Source of the DNA: Gardnerella greenwoodii 00703Dmash
GTDB taxonomy: Bacteria > Actinomycetota > Actinomycetes > Actinomycetales > Bifidobacteriaceae
DNA: 64,000 nucleotides
Assembly: GCF_000263635.1 (NCBI RefSeq)
Contig: NZ_ADEV01000009.1
Span: forward strand, 372,001-436,000
Direction: 5' to 3'
Shown here: positions 34,375-44,192 of the stretch, piece by piece
How the letters are laid out: each line of letters begins with the position of its first letter
Position numbering within the stretch: the stretch's first letter is position 1
The notes under the pieces: generated by a model
Told to the model about the DNA's origin: nothing
Databases searched by the model: none
What the model saw: the letters and a program-made list of their open reading frames with translations, nothing else
Made by a program: the position numbers and the translations under genes

Positions 34375-35904
34375 ATGGCAGAAGATACAGCTATTTTTCA
34401 TAGCACGCGCGCAACTACTCCAACTTGCACGGCTAAGCAGGCAATACGAAAAGGTATTGCCGAAGACGGCGGATTATTTGTAGCCGACACTCTTGGCAGC
34501 ACGCGTTACGATATTTCTAAATTGCAAGGAAAATCCTACCAGGAAATAGCTCAAGATATTTTGCAAATTTTGCTTCCTGATTATTCTCAAGAAGAGCTTT
34601 CTGATTGCGTAAAGCTTGCATACGCAGAGCAATGGTCTAATTGCGACATTACGCCAATTCGTCAGCTTGGAAATACTAGCGATTTTGTTATGGAACTTTT
34701 CCACGGCCCTACTTGCGCTTTTAAAGACGTGGCTTTACAAATGCTTCCACAGCTTATGAGCCGCAGCCAAAACAAAACCGAAAAATCTGAATCAAACAAT
34801 AACAAGAATGTTATGATTTTAACCGCAACTTCTGGAGATACTGGAAAAGCGGCTTTGGCTGGTTTTGCTGATGTTCCAGGCACTTCTATGGTCACTTTTT
34901 ACCCAGAAGGAAAAGTTAGCCGCGTTCAAGAATTGCAAATGACAACTCAAGCTGGTAAAAACGTGCGAGTTTGCGCAGTTCGAGGCAATTTTGACGATGC
35001 TCAAACTGGCGTAAAACAGATTTTCACCAATAGTGAGCTTAATAAAAATATTGAAGAAGATGCAAATACCGAATTGTCTTCTGCTAATTCAATAAATGTT
35101 GGACGACTCGTGCCGCAAGTCGTATACTATTTTGCGGCTTATAAGCAACTTGTTGAGCGCGAAGTTATAAAACTTGGCGACGAAGTTGAGTTTTGCGTAC
35201 CAACCGGCAATTTTGGCGATATTCTTGCTGGATATTACGCAAAAATGCTTGGTCTTCCTGTAAAACATCTTATTGTTGCAAGCAATAGTAATAATGTTTT
35301 GTTTGATTTTTTGGTAAGCGGCACTTATAACCGTCAGCGCCCATTCCATCACACTGTTGCTCCTTCAATGGATATTTTGGTTTCCTCTAATTTGGAACGC
35401 ATGCTTTATTACATGTGCAATAAAGACACGCGTTTAATACAAATGCTTATGAATGATTTAGCTCAGTGGGGCGCTTTTGAGATTCCAGAAAACGTGCTTG
35501 CAAAAATACGAGCTATTTTTGGCTGCGGCTGGGCCAATGAGGATCAGATTCGCGAAGCTATTTCTGACTGCTGGAACAAGTACAAGTATGTTATTGACCC
35601 GCATACTGCTTGCGGATACTTTGTTATGCAGCATATTCCGCATGACGAAAGCGTTCCGCGCGTGCTTTTAAGCACTGCAAGCCCTTATAAGTTCCCGCGC
35701 GTAGTGGCTGAAGCTTTAGGGCTTAAGAATGTGCAAAATATGGATGATTTCCAATGCATGGATGCTCTTAGCGAAGCAACAGGAACGAAAGCTCCAAGCA
35801 TGCTTAGAGAACTTGAAAATAAGACTCCACGTTTTACTGATGTTATTGATATTTCACAAATGCCTAGCTATGTTCAAACTCAGGCGAATAATTTCGCTAA
35901 ATGA
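34375..35904 (+). CDS. thrC: Threonine synthase
   Basis: PLP enzyme converting O-phosphohomoserine to threonine in the cytosol. At 509 residues it is the long (E. coli/yeast-like) form, with the N-terminal STRATTPTCTAKQAIRKGIAEDGGLF motif. The PLP-binding Lys is in GPTCAFKDVALQ near residue 120. The phosphate loop is ATSGDTGKAALAGF, and VPTGNFGDILAGYYAKMLGLP is typical of the second half. Ribosome binding site GGAG lies 5 nt before ATG 34375. It is divergent from proA, with 113 bp between the starts, and ends in a tandem repeat plus terminator shared with recX. Confidence 0.96.
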   Translation: MAEDTAIFHSTRATTPTCTAKQAIRKGIAEDGGLFVADTLGSTRYDISKLQGKSYQEIAQDILQILLPDYSQEELSDCVKLAYAEQWSNCDITPIRQLGNTSDFVMELFHGPTCAFKDVALQMLPQLMSRSQNKTEKSESNNNKNVMILTATSGDTGKAALAGFADVPGTSMVTFYPEGKVSRVQELQMTTQAGKNVRVCAVRGNFDDAQTGVKQIFTNSELNKNIEEDANTELSSANSINVGRLVPQVVYYFAAYKQLVEREVIKLGDEVEFCVPTGNFGDILAGYYAKMLGLPVKHLIVASNSNNVLFDFLVSGTYNRQRPFHHTVAPSMDILVSSNLERMLYYMCNKDTRLIQMLMNDLAQWGAFEIPENVLAKIRAIFGCGWANEDQIREAISDCWNKYKYVIDPHTACGYFVMQHIPHDESVPRVLLSTASPYKFPRVVAEALGLKNVQNMDDFQCMDALSEATGTKAPSMLRELENKTPRFTDVIDISQMPSYVQTQANNFAK

Positions 35905-35931
35905 ACGTTATTTAGGCAAAGAAAAAATAAA

Positions 35932-35978
35932 ACAGTAAAGAGTAAAAAGTAAAAAGAGTAAAAAGTAAATAAAAAGAG
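35932..35978. repeat. AGTAAAAAG tandem repeat after thrC
   Basis: The phrase AGTAAAA or AGTAAAAAG recurs about five times between the thrC stop and the terminator stem. Purine-only on the plus strand apart from T. Confidence 0.65.
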
Positions 35979-36009
35979 GCTGGCTTATTAGAAACCAGCC
36001 TCTTTTATT
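35972..36009. terminator. Bidirectional terminator between thrC and recX
   Basis: AAGAGGCTGG and CCAGCCTCTT form a 10-bp stem with an 11-nt loop; A-rich on the left and T-rich on the right, it serves both convergent genes. The recX stop codon touches its right edge. Confidence 0.9.
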
Positions 36010-36712
36010 ACTCGTTATCACTTACAAACAAAGCGGCATATACTTCGTTAATAACGCTTAAATCATGCCCTTTTCTAGCGGCAGCTGCAAAAAATCTGCG
36101 CCTCCTAACTAAAGGCTCAAGATTTTTCGTACGCTGAGCAGTTTTTCGGCCAAGCTCCCAAGCTGCTTCAGTAAATACTCCCGAATTTTGAGCTAACTCC
36201 ACGCATTTCGAAATAGCATCAGGATCAACATTCTTACGATGCAATTCCATGCGTGTAGCTCTAGCACCAAGAAGCCGCGCTACGCAAGAGCGAATTACCA
36301 TTTGAGCGTATTGATTGTCATCAAGAAGATGCAATTCAATTAAACGATCAATAACCGAATCAACAACAACTTCACAGTAGCCTTTTTCTTTAAGACGCTG
36401 ACGCATATCTGCTACAGAGCGAGGAGCATAATCTAAAAGTCTTAAAGCTGCTTCCCTACAATCATCTTCATCACCTTCACAAGGCTTGTTACTCACGCGA
36501 AGCTCGTCACTTGCGAAAGATTCATCGTTTAAATCACACTTGTTAGCGCATTTTACATACGGCATGTTGTTTGTATTAGTTTTTGCGCTTAAACGTGATG
36601 ATTTACGCGATGTGCGCCTACGAGTATTAAGAGTGACGTCATTGCTTTCGTCGTCTTCTTTAGTAAGCGTTACTGGATGATTGCGAAGAAAACTCGCTAC
36701 ACTAATCACCAT
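36008..36712 (-). CDS. recX: Regulatory protein RecX
   Basis: Inhibits RecA filament growth by binding in its groove. A 234-residue protein; the first 80 residues are a polar, probably disordered extension. The core has the three-helix repeats of RecX: CREAALRLLDYAPRSVADMRQRLKEKGY, VVDSVIDRLIELHLLDDNQYAQMVI, and LGARATRMELHRKNVDPDAI. No clear ribosome binding site precedes ATG 36712. It lies 29 bp after recA on the same strand, the usual actinobacterial order. The C-terminal stop abuts the terminator shared with thrC. Confidence 0.9.
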   Translation of the reverse strand: MVISVASFLRNHPVTLTKEDDESNDVTLNTRRRTSRKSSRLSAKTNTNNMPYVKCANKCDLNDESFASDELRVSNKPCEGDEDDCREAALRLLDYAPRSVADMRQRLKEKGYCEVVVDSVIDRLIELHLLDDNQYAQMVIRSCVARLLGARATRMELHRKNVDPDAISKCVELAQNSGVFTEAAWELGRKTAQRTKNLEPLVRRRRFFAAAARKGHDLSVINEVYAALFVSDNE

Positions 36713-36741
36713 ATCAATTCGCTTTATACGCTAATCTTCTA

Positions 36742-37884
36742 TTACTTTTCTGCTGAAGATTTTGCAGTAGAACTTTTAGCATTAGAAGCTTCATCTGCAC
36801 GATCCAATTCTGAATCCTCAGCAAATTGATCGTCTGGATGCATTAAACCTAATGCTGCTTTAATCTTTTCGCTAATTTCTTCAGTAATAGCTGGATTATC
36901 TTTCAGGAATTTACGAACGTTTTCGCGACCCTGACCGAGTTGCTCACCTTCGTAAGTAAACCACGAACCGGATTTCTTAATAACATCAGCCTGCAAGCCC
37001 ATGTCAATAACAGAACCTTCTGTGGAAATACCTTCACCGTATAAAACATCAAACTCAGCAGTTTTAAATGGCGGAGCCATCTTATTTTTAACAATCTTAA
37101 CTTTGGTGCGATTACCAATAGCTTCTTCGCCCTCTTTAATAGTGGAAACTCTACGAATATCCATACGCACAGACGCGTAGAATTTCAAAGCCTTACCACC
37201 AGTAGTTGTTTCAGGATTACCGAAGAATACGCCAATTTTTTCACGAAGCTGATTAATAAAAATAGCGGTAGTTCCAGCTTGAGAAAGAGCACCAGTCATT
37301 TTACGAAGAGCCTGGCTCATTAAGCGAGCCTGCAAACCAACGTGACTATCTCCCATATCTCCATCAATTTCAGCCTTAGGAACTAAAGCTGCCACAGAAT
37401 CAACAACAATCACATCCAAAGCACCAGAACGAATAAGCATATCCGCAATTTCCAACGCCTGCTCACCGTTGTCTGGCTGAGAAACAATAAGCGCATCAGT
37501 GTCTACACCGAGTTTTCTAGCGTACACAGGATCCAAAGCGTGCTCTGCATCAATAAATGCCGCTACGCCACCGTTTTTTTGAGCATTAGCAACAATATGC
37601 AATGCAAGAGTTGTTTTACCAGAGGATTCTGGACCGTAAACTTCAACAATACGTCCACGAGGAACACCGCCAATACCCAAAGCGGTATCCAAAGCGATTG
37701 AACCTGTAGGGATCACTTCTACATCTTGCATAGGCCTGTCACCTAAGCGCATTGCAGAACCTTTTCCGTATTGCCTTTCAACATTAGCTAATGCAGTTTC
37801 CAGCGCGGCTTGACGACGAGGATCTGCCTTATCTGCATCAATAAGACGATCAACAGTGCTTTTACCTTTTGCTGTTTGCGCCAT
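36742..37884 (-). CDS. recA: Recombinase RecA
   Basis: Cytosolic DNA recombinase and SOS co-protease. Walker [14 protein letters not shown] near residue 67-79, Walker [19 protein letters not shown], loop L2 region [31 protein letters not shown], and an acidic C-terminal tail with Ser/Ala repeats; 380 residues. No intein is present. The 223-bp upstream gap holds an SOS box and a likely promoter, so recA-recX can be transcribed separately from cinA. The gene order pgsA-cinA-recA-recX is typical of actinobacteria, but the clgR-like regulator often found between cinA and recA is missing. Confidence 0.98.
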   Translation of the reverse strand: MAQTAKGKSTVDRLIDADKADPRRQAALETALANVERQYGKGSAMRLGDRPMQDVEVIPTGSIALDTALGIGGVPRGRIVEVYGPESSGKTTLALHIVANAQKNGGVAAFIDAEHALDPVYARKLGVDTDALIVSQPDNGEQALEIADMLIRSGALDVIVVDSVAALVPKAEIDGDMGDSHVGLQARLMSQALRKMTGALSQAGTTAIFINQLREKIGVFFGNPETTTGGKALKFYASVRMDIRRVSTIKEGEEAIGNRTKVKIVKNKMAPPFKTAEFDVLYGEGISTEGSVIDMGLQADVIKKSGSWFTYEGEQLGQGRENVRKFLKDNPAITEEISEKIKAALGLMHPDDQFAEDSELDRADEASNAKSSTAKSSAEK

Positions 37885-38036
37885 GTTTGCTACTCCTTTC
37901 GCATGCCGTTATGTATCGAACGACATTAGTTCGACACGCGATGCCACTGCAAGCGCTTTTGAGCAATGTGGATAAAAGCTAAAGCTAAATATTCACCATG
38001 ACGCTTGAGCGCGCTGCAATCATCTCAACAATCTCA

Positions 38037-38065
38037 AGTATACTACAAATACGAACATTTGTTCG
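38037..38065 (-). promoter_or_regulatory. SOS box and promoter of recA
   Basis: CGAACATTTGTTCG at 38052-38065 is a perfect inverted repeat of the GAAC-N4-GTTC type bound by LexA in Gram-positive bacteria. On the minus strand TATACT (38042-38037) lies just downstream as a likely -10 element, so a bound repressor would cover the -35 region. Distance to the recA start is about 150 bp. That LexA binds here is inferred from the consensus. Confidence 0.85.
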
Positions 38066-38107
38066 ATACTGCGTGTCTTGCTTGTAAATCAGCCAAAAGT
38101 TCAAATA

Positions 38108-38800
38108 TTACTCGAATACAGAAAGTAAATAATCTAAGATTTTAAGCAAATTATGTACCGTAGATTTACGCACTTGCTCACGACTACCTTCTAAATTAAG
38201 TTCAAAAACAAGAACAACATCTTTTTTAGAAGTGTAATCCCACATATTGCTAACACAATCCAAATCAAGAAGCTCACTAGCTTTTTGCAAAATCAAATCT
38301 CGCAAATTAAAAGATTCTGGAAGCAAAACGCCAACATAAACCAATCCAGCAGGCTTATTGCCGTCCGGACCAGGACCTGCAACTCCGGTTGTTGAAAGCC
38401 CAATTATTGGGAAGTTAGATTCTTCCGAAGATTCTTTTGAAGATTCTTTTGAAGATTCTTTTGAAGATTCTTTTGAAGAATCCTCTTCATACTTCCAGCC
38501 ACTACCGCGATATATTAAAGACGCCCCCACTGCCATCTGCATAGCAACATCCTTAAAAACCGCACCTTCGGTTTGCAAAAGATGAGCGTCAACGCCTAAA
38601 ATTTTAGCTTTAGCGTGAATATCGTAGGTCACAGCAGAGCCGCAAAATACTCGAGAAGCTCCCGGAACCGAAACAAAAGCGTCTGCAAGTAAACCGCCTG
38701 TTAAAGATTCTGCAGCAGCAATATGAAAACCTAGCTGAACGCTATTAGATAATATACGCTCAGCTAGGTTTTTGAGAGACACAGGAGAAGAATTATTCAT
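38108..38800 (-). CDS. cinA: CinA C-terminal-type nicotinamide-nucleotide amidase
   Basis: The CinA/PncC domain deamidates nicotinamide mononucleotide to nicotinate mononucleotide; the single-domain form lacks the N-terminal molybdopterin-binding-like domain. In its 230 residues AESLTGGLLADAFVSVPGASRVF(C)GS is the family signature near residue 30-55, and GLSTTGVAGPGPDGNKPAGLVYVGV is the active-site region. Between them a low-complexity SSKE repeat is inserted (about residues 108-127), encoded by a 12-nt DNA repeat. ATG 38800 overlaps the end of pgsA by 4 bp. It lies upstream of recA, as in many bacteria. Confidence 0.9.
   Translation of the reverse strand: MNNSSPVSLKNLAERILSNSVQLGFHIAAAESLTGGLLADAFVSVPGASRVFCGSAVTYDIHAKAKILGVDAHLLQTEGAVFKDVAMQMAVGASLIYRGSGWKYEEDSSKESSKESSKESSKESSEESNFPIIGLSTTGVAGPGPDGNKPAGLVYVGVLLPESFNLRDLILQKASELLDLDCVSNMWDYTSKKDVVLVFELNLEGSREQVRKSTVHNLLKILDYLLSVFE
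38418..38477. repeat. Five in-frame 12-nt units inside cinA
   Basis: GATTCTTTTGAA occurs four times in a row (38430-38477) after one variant unit (38418-38429). On the gene strand it encodes SSKE. Units of 12 nt keep the frame, so copy-number change would alter protein length only. Confidence 0.93.
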
Positions 38801-39480
38801 TGCAACGGTGGCAATGGAGCTTCATTAACTTGCTTATCTGCTTGAGAATCATCAACAGAATCCTTCTCAAAGAAAGCACTGTACACGTACAGCACTGCAG
38901 AGTAGAAAGCAAAGCCCAAAGAAATACCGAGCAAAGCAAAAGCTACAGAATAGTAAAGTGTAAGCCACCATGGAGGCGTAACTTGAGTATTAAAAATAGC
39001 GGCCATAGGAGCAATAATCATTGCAAGGCCAATAACCTGAGTTAAAGTCTTGTACTTTCCTGCAGAAGAAGCGGCAATAACCCTACCGTTTCGGCCAATA
39101 ACGCAGAAACGAACAATTGTTATGCTGATTTCACGAATTAAGAACAGGATTGTGATCCACCAAATAACTTCTTCAAAAACGGAAGCAATCACAAGAGCTG
39201 CCAAAATTAACACTTTGTCTGCAATTGGATCAAGCAACTTACCTAATTTGGTAACCTGATTATATTTACGAGCTAACCAACCATCAAGCTTATCCGTAAC
39301 CGCCGCAATAACAAACACAGCAAACGCCGCCCAACGCATTGGCACGGAGTTATGACCCCACTCACCTGCGAGCAAATATAAAACAATAAAAACAATTGCC
39401 AACGCAATACGCACATAAGTTACGATATTTGGAGCACAATTCCAGCCTTCAAAAAACGAAGACTTAGCATTCTTCTTCAT
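38797..39480 (-). CDS. pgsA: CDP-diacylglycerol-glycerol-3-phosphate 3-phosphatidyltransferase
   Basis: Membrane enzyme making phosphatidylglycerol phosphate, the committed step to phosphatidylglycerol, the substrate of the LTA-synthase-like and MprF-like proteins further right. The CDP-alcohol phosphotransferase motif DGWLARKYNQVTKLGKLLDPIADK (DG-x2-AR-x8-G-x3-D-x3-D) is complete near residue 64-87. Five or six hydrophobic segments are seen. Two ATGs lie close together; 39480 has AAAGG at 7 nt and is preferred over 39486. The stop overlaps the cinA start (ATGA). Confidence 0.93.
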   Translation of the reverse strand: MKKNAKSSFFEGWNCAPNIVTYVRIALAIVFIVLYLLAGEWGHNSVPMRWAAFAVFVIAAVTDKLDGWLARKYNQVTKLGKLLDPIADKVLILAALVIASVFEEVIWWITILFLIREISITIVRFCVIGRNGRVIAASSAGKYKTLTQVIGLAMIIAPMAAIFNTQVTPPWWLTLYYSVAFALLGISLGFAFYSAVLYVYSAFFEKDSVDDSQADKQVNEAPLPPLQ

Positions 39481-39559
39481 ACGCATACCTTTATCTTATC
39501 GCAAACTAAAAACTTCTAGCGCGCCACCCAACATAGTTGTGCAACACAATAACACTATT

Positions 39560-42322
39560 TTACAACGAGTCAGACTCGCCACGAATAAATGCCAAAACTT
39601 TTGGCAAATCTTCCGGCTGAACCAAAACTTCGCGAGCTTTAGAACCTTCAGAAGGCCCCACAACGCCGCGAGATTCCAGCAAATCCATAAGTCGCCCAGC
39701 CTTAGCAAAACCAACACGCAGCTTACGCTGAAGCATTGAAGTAGAGCCAAACTGAGAACCAACAACAAGCTCAGCAGCCTGAAGCAACTCGTCCATATCG
39801 TCTCCAATATCGCTTGTTTTAAGCTTGTTTTGAGCTTGAGCATCCGCTTTTTGAGCCATTTGCTCAATATCTTCACGATACTTTGGCTTGCGCTGAGTGC
39901 GCACGTATTCCACAGCTTTACGAATCTCCGACTCACTCACCCATGAACCCTGCACACGCTGAGGTTTTGCAGCACCCATTGGAAGGAACAAAGCGTCACC
40001 TTGACCAATCAAAGTTTCCGCACCAACAGTATCGAGAATAACCCTGGAATCAGTGGCAGACGAAGTAGCAAAAGCTAAGCGGGAAGGAATATTCGCCTTA
40101 ATTAAGCCGGTTACAACGTCAACGGACGGACGCTGAGTAGCAAGAACCAAATGCACGCCTGCAGCTCGAGCAAGCTGAGTAATGCGCTGAATAGAACTTT
40201 CAACATCGTTCTTAGCAACCATCATTAAATCAGCCATCTCGTCCACAACCACAAGCAAATACGGGTATGGAGCAACTTTTCGCTCAGATCCAGCCGGTGC
40301 ATGAACTTTGCCTTCACGAACAGCCTTGTTGAAATCTTTAACATGGCGGAAACCGAAGAATTGCAAGTCGTCGTAGCGAGCATCCATCTCTTTAACAACC
40401 CACTCAAGAGCTTGAGCTGCCTTCTTAGGATCCGTAATAATCGGCGTAAGCAAATGCGGAATGCCAGCGTACGCGGAAAGCTCCACTCGCTTAGGATCAA
40501 CCATAATCATGCGAACTTGCTCAGGAGTTGCACGCATAATAATCGAAGTAAGCATTGAGTTAATAAAACTCGACTTACCAGAACCAGTAGCACCAGCAAC
40601 AAGCAAATGTGGCATTTTATCTAGAGCTGCCGTTACGAAATGACCTTCAACATCTTTTCCAACGCCTGTAAGCATAGGATTAGGGTCATTCATGGCTTTT
40701 TGCGAGCGCAAAACATCTCCCAAATGCACAATTTCGCGGTCTACGTTTGGAATTTCAATACCAATAGCAGACTTTCCTGGAATTGGAGACAAAATACGCA
40801 CATCCGTACTAGCTACAGCGTATGCAATATTTTTTTGCAAATTCGTAACTTTTTCAACCTTAACGCCAGGACCAAGCTCAACCTCGTACTGCGTAACAGA
40901 AGGTCCTCTAAGAAAACCGATTACGCGAGCATCGACGTCAAACTGTTCAAAAGTGGAAGTTAGAGCGCGAATAACATTGTCGTTTGCTTGGGTTCTAGCA
41001 GCATGAGGCTTTCCATGAGCAAGAATGTTCAAATCAGGAAGCCTGTACGGTTGTAAAGCGGAATCTTCCGAGGAGTTTAGATTATTTTTAGCGCTTTCGT
41101 CGGCTAAATTATCTTCGTTTTCTTGATCTTTTCTATATTGATCCATTTGCTCCGCCGGAATACTAGACCACGGATCCTTAGCAGAATCAACAGAAGCGCT
41201 CATAGGAGCTTTAGGCAAGGTTTCTGCAGAAGTTAGTATTGGCGAAGAAGAAGCGCTTCTAGGATTATGGCCCGATTCATTATTGTTTGATTGCGAAGAA
41301 TCTGAAGAATCTTTAGCATCTACAGGAATATAATTCTCGCTGTAGCCTTCAAGATTGCTTACTGTTCTAACGCGCTGAGGTTTAACACGCTCAAGATTTT
41401 CACTTGTTTCTGCATTAACAGCTGCAGCATGCAAAAATGCGTCATCTCCAGCATATTCGTCGAGCAAAGTATTGTCTTTTTCTTTATTTTTGCGATTAAA
41501 TAGTGATTTCCACAATTTAAGCAAGTAAGCTGCGCCTAAATTAGCGCTTTCTTTTTTAGAAGATTTTCCGTCGTGAGTTGGCACACCTTCAGCAAATTCC
41601 AAAGGCTTATCTTCATATGAATCTTTAGTTTTACCTGATTTAATTGATTCATTCGCATCGTCTGATTCGTCTGACTCGTCTGACTCGTCTAAAGAATCCT
41701 CATCCTGCGCGTTTTTCTTGTTTTTCTTTGAGAAGATTGACGCAACACAATTTGCAATATCGCTTACGTGAAGACGAGCAATCATTAAAACTGCAAAAAT
41801 AGAGATGATTACAAAAATTATGAGAGCAAATATGCGAGAAAAACCCCAAGACAGTGGAGAGCCTAAAGCAAAACCTAGCAATCCACCCGCTTTTCTAACT
41901 GATTCAAAATCAAAAGCGTGACTTTTAGACGCAAGAGAAATATCGAGAATCGAGCATATAGAGCACAGAAGAATAATAAAACCAAAAACAACTCGATGAT
42001 TCCCAGATTTTGCGCCACTATTTCGCATTAAGCGAAAAGCAATAATACTTAGCCACACAGGAAGCACAACGCTCATAACGCCGAGAGCACCCGAAGCTAA
42101 AATATGCAGCCCAACGCCAATAAAACCACTTACATGAAACCATTCAGAAGCGCAGAATAGTACGGCAAGAATTAGCATAACAAAGCATAAGCCATCTCTG
42201 CGGTAAGCTTCATCGTATTCACCTACCCCAAAAAGTGAGCGAACTGCTTTGCCTAAAAGTCTTGGCACAAACAGAAGCATTGTCTGCCACCATGGTTCCT
42301 TAGGCGCTGCCTTACCAGCCAT
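39560..42322 (-). CDS. ftsK: DNA translocase FtsK
   Basis: A septal DNA pump that clears and aligns the chromosome termini at division. 920 residues: four N-terminal transmembrane segments (about residues 45-190), a long acidic and Ser-rich linker (about 215-430, with [11 protein letters not shown]), then the motor with Walker [11 protein letters not shown] and Walker [11 protein letters not shown]. The C-terminal winged-helix gamma domain ([38 protein letters not shown]) reads KOPS sites. ATG 42322 is chosen because AAGGAG lies 6 nt upstream; the frame opens at 42343. It starts the ftsK-pgsA-cinA run; the gap to pgsA is 79 bp. Confidence 0.96.
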   Translation of the reverse strand: MAGKAAPKEPWWQTMLLFVPRLLGKAVRSLFGVGEYDEAYRRDGLCFVMLILAVLFCASEWFHVSGFIGVGLHILASGALGVMSVVLPVWLSIIAFRLMRNSGAKSGNHRVVFGFIILLCSICSILDISLASKSHAFDFESVRKAGGLLGFALGSPLSWGFSRIFALIIFVIISIFAVLMIARLHVSDIANCVASIFSKKNKKNAQDEDSLDESDESDESDDANESIKSGKTKDSYEDKPLEFAEGVPTHDGKSSKKESANLGAAYLLKLWKSLFNRKNKEKDNTLLDEYAGDDAFLHAAAVNAETSENLERVKPQRVRTVSNLEGYSENYIPVDAKDSSDSSQSNNNESGHNPRSASSSPILTSAETLPKAPMSASVDSAKDPWSSIPAEQMDQYRKDQENEDNLADESAKNNLNSSEDSALQPYRLPDLNILAHGKPHAARTQANDNVIRALTSTFEQFDVDARVIGFLRGPSVTQYEVELGPGVKVEKVTNLQKNIAYAVASTDVRILSPIPGKSAIGIEIPNVDREIVHLGDVLRSQKAMNDPNPMLTGVGKDVEGHFVTAALDKMPHLLVAGATGSGKSSFINSMLTSIIMRATPEQVRMIMVDPKRVELSAYAGIPHLLTPIITDPKKAAQALEWVVKEMDARYDDLQFFGFRHVKDFNKAVREGKVHAPAGSERKVAPYPYLLVVVDEMADLMMVAKNDVESSIQRITQLARAAGVHLVLATQRPSVDVVTGLIKANIPSRLAFATSSATDSRVILDTVGAETLIGQGDALFLPMGAAKPQRVQGSWVSESEIRKAVEYVRTQRKPKYREDIEQMAQKADAQAQNKLKTSDIGDDMDELLQAAELVVGSQFGSTSMLQRKLRVGFAKAGRLMDLLESRGVVGPSEGSKAREVLVQPEDLPKVLAFIRGESDSL

Positions 42323-42459
42323 ACAAGACTCCTTCTGCACCATGTGCTATTAGTACGAAAGTTATCCAACAACAACATACATATGTGTAACCATACCAGT
42401 CTACTCCATAGGCTGAGGTTATTTAAAAAATATGGTAAGCGGCAAAAAAGTGCGTCTAA

Positions 42460-42490
42460 AACAAAAAACGGCAGGTAAATACCCGCCGCT
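42460..42490 (-). terminator. Terminator of tRNA-His
   Basis: On the minus strand CGGCGGGT and ACCTGCCG (one G-T pair) form a stem with a 4-nt loop, followed by TTTTTTG. It lies directly after the tRNA-His 3' end. Confidence 0.85.
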
Positions 42491-42494
42491 TAAG

Positions 42495-42571
42495 TGGGGT
42501 GGCTAACGCGGCTTGAACGCGCGACCTTCTGAACCACAATCAGATGCTCTACCGACTGAGCTATAGCCACC
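42495..42571 (-). tRNA. tRNA-His (anticodon GTG)
   Basis: Acceptor GTGGCTA pairs with TAGCCAC; the extra G at -1 (42571) faces C73, the identity pair of tRNA-His. Anticodon loop TTGTGGT gives GTG; T-arm CGCG-TTCAAGC-CGCG. CCA is encoded (42495-42497). Confidence 0.97.
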
Positions 42572-42734
42572 ATGCGCGTGAAACAAATGAAACGAATAAA
42601 CAAATAAACGAATCGAATCACACAACAGAGGAATACTATACACGATTTTCTTGATTTACGCCAGCGCAACACACCTCGGCGCGTCGTAGTAACAACATAA
42701 ATTATTCGACAATAGCAAATGCAACAATAGACAT

Positions 42735-44027
42735 ATGAGTTTTTCTGAGCAAAATCAGCGCATATTTGGCGTAACTGAAAACAGTAACAACCTGACAGCA
42801 CTTCTTCTTGGCTCAGGTGAGCTTGGCAAGGAAATTGCTATTGAGCTTATGCGATTAGGCGTGCGCGTTTGCGCTGCAGACAGCTATAAGAACGCTCCTG
42901 CCATGCAAATAGCTCACGAATACAGAGTGTTAGATATGTCTGATGCTGCTTCTCTTCAAAATCTTATTGACGAAGTGCATCCGAATATTATTATTCCGGA
43001 AGTTGAAGCAATCGCAACTAAAGTTTTGAAAAATGCAGCGAATAATAAAATCCAGGTTGTTCCTAGCACAGATATTGCAGCAATTGCAATGGATCGCGAG
43101 CGCTTGCGTAGGATTGCTCACGAAGATTTAGGTTTGCCTACTACCCCATACCGTTTTGCGTCCTCTTACGAGGAATTAGACGACGGCGCAAAAATCGTTG
43201 GCTACCCTTGCGTTGTTAAGCCTGTTATGAGCTCTTCCGGACACGGCCAGTCTATAGTTAAAAGCCCGGAAGCGCTTAAAGCTGCGTGGGATGAAGCTCA
43301 GCATGGAAGGCGCGCGGCAGCTGGTCACGAAAACGAGTGTTCTCGCGTTATTGTTGAAGCTTTAGCTCCGCTTGACTACGAGCTTACAGTTTTAACAGTA
43401 AGCTCTTGCGCAGGAATTACTACTTGCGAACCGATTGCTCAGCGTCAGCAAGACGGAGACTATAGAGAATCTTGGCAGCCTGCGAATATTCCTGAAGAAA
43501 TACGAAATAATGCAAAAAATATTGCGAAGCGCGCTGTAGAAGGTTTAACTAATATTGCGCATGATGCAAACGAAACCGGTTGGGGCGTTTACGGCGTTGA
43601 GTTATTTGTGTTAAAAGATGGCTCGTTGCTTTTTAACGAGCTTTCTCCTCGCCCACACGATACTGGCATGGTAACTATGATTTCACAGCATTACAGCGAG
43701 TTTGCGCTTCATGCGCTCGCTATTTTAGGTGTGCCTGTTACAGCAAACTACACTTCGCTTTCGTTAAAAGATAACGAGGTTGCAGCAAGTCATGCAATTG
43801 TTGTTAAAGGCGAAGGAGAAGTTGGCTTTACTAATATTTCCAAAGCTTTACAAGCGGACGAAAATTATCGAAGCGGCTTGCGTATTTTTGCTAAGCCTGC
43901 AGTTCACGGCCGCAGACGTATGGCAGTGGCTCTTGCTACGGGATCTAATCAAGAGGATGCAAGAAAAAATGCGACACGCATTGTAAGAGCATTGCAGACG
44001 GATAGCTCAAATGCTGAAATACTTTGA
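42735..44027 (+). CDS. purT: Formate-dependent phosphoribosylglycinamide formyltransferase PurT
   Basis: ATP-grasp enzyme that formylates GAR with free formate and ATP, replacing folate-dependent PurN (third step of purine synthesis). LLLGSGELGKEIAIELMRLG starts the pre-ATP-grasp domain, IIPEVEAIATKVL follows, then ATP-binding KPVMSSSGHGQSIVKS and the active site VYGVELFV...LLFNELSPRPHDTGMVTM; 430 residues. No ribosome binding site is visible before ATG 42735. It is the first gene of the rightward pur run; the gap to purC holds a structured leader. Confidence 0.96.
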   Translation: MSFSEQNQRIFGVTENSNNLTALLLGSGELGKEIAIELMRLGVRVCAADSYKNAPAMQIAHEYRVLDMSDAASLQNLIDEVHPNIIIPEVEAIATKVLKNAANNKIQVVPSTDIAAIAMDRERLRRIAHEDLGLPTTPYRFASSYEELDDGAKIVGYPCVVKPVMSSSGHGQSIVKSPEALKAAWDEAQHGRRAAAGHENECSRVIVEALAPLDYELTVLTVSSCAGITTCEPIAQRQQDGDYRESWQPANIPEEIRNNAKNIAKRAVEGLTNIAHDANETGWGVYGVELFVLKDGSLLFNELSPRPHDTGMVTMISQHYSEFALHALAILGVPVTANYTSLSLKDNEVAASHAIVVKGEGEVGFTNISKALQADENYRSGLRIFAKPAVHGRRRMAVALATGSNQEDARKNATRIVRALQTDSSNAEIL

Positions 44028-44052
44028 AAATAAAGGTATTAAACAATAATTT

Positions 44053-44072
44053 ATATTGCATCTATGCAATAT
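44053..44072. repeat. 9-bp inverted repeat after purT
   Basis: ATATTGCAT and ATGCAATAT face each other across CT. It lies 26 bp after the purT stop. Without a T-run it is a poor terminator and could be a protein-binding palindrome. Confidence 0.6.
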
Positions 44073-44083
44073 TTGCCGGAAAT

Positions 44084-44163
44084 TTTGTAGGTAACAATTG
44101 TTACGCTAATCGTGCTGGCCAAGGTCAGGTAAACCTACAAATACTGTTGGTTTGCGCCTACAA
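44084..44163 (+). promoter_or_regulatory. Structured leader upstream of purC (candidate cis-regulatory RNA)
   Basis: TTTGTAGGT (44084-44092) pairs with ACCTACAAA (44133-44141) and closes a junction with two inner hairpins: the palindrome GTAACAATTGTTAC (44091-44104) and CTGGCCAAGGTCAG (44115-44128). A second CCTACAA at 44157-44163, nearer the purC start, can compete with ACCTACAAA for the same 5' strand. Such mutually exclusive pairings are typical of riboswitches and attenuators. The conserved loops of the guanine/adenine riboswitch and the ZTP motif are not seen. Function is inference. Confidence 0.4.
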
Positions 44164-44192
44164 CTATGAATGCACGTAAGAGAGGGCATATC

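Noticed and set aside
44084-44163. Known guanine/adenine riboswitch before purC
   Set aside because: A junction with two inner hairpins is present, but the conserved loop and junction bases of the purine aptamer are not.
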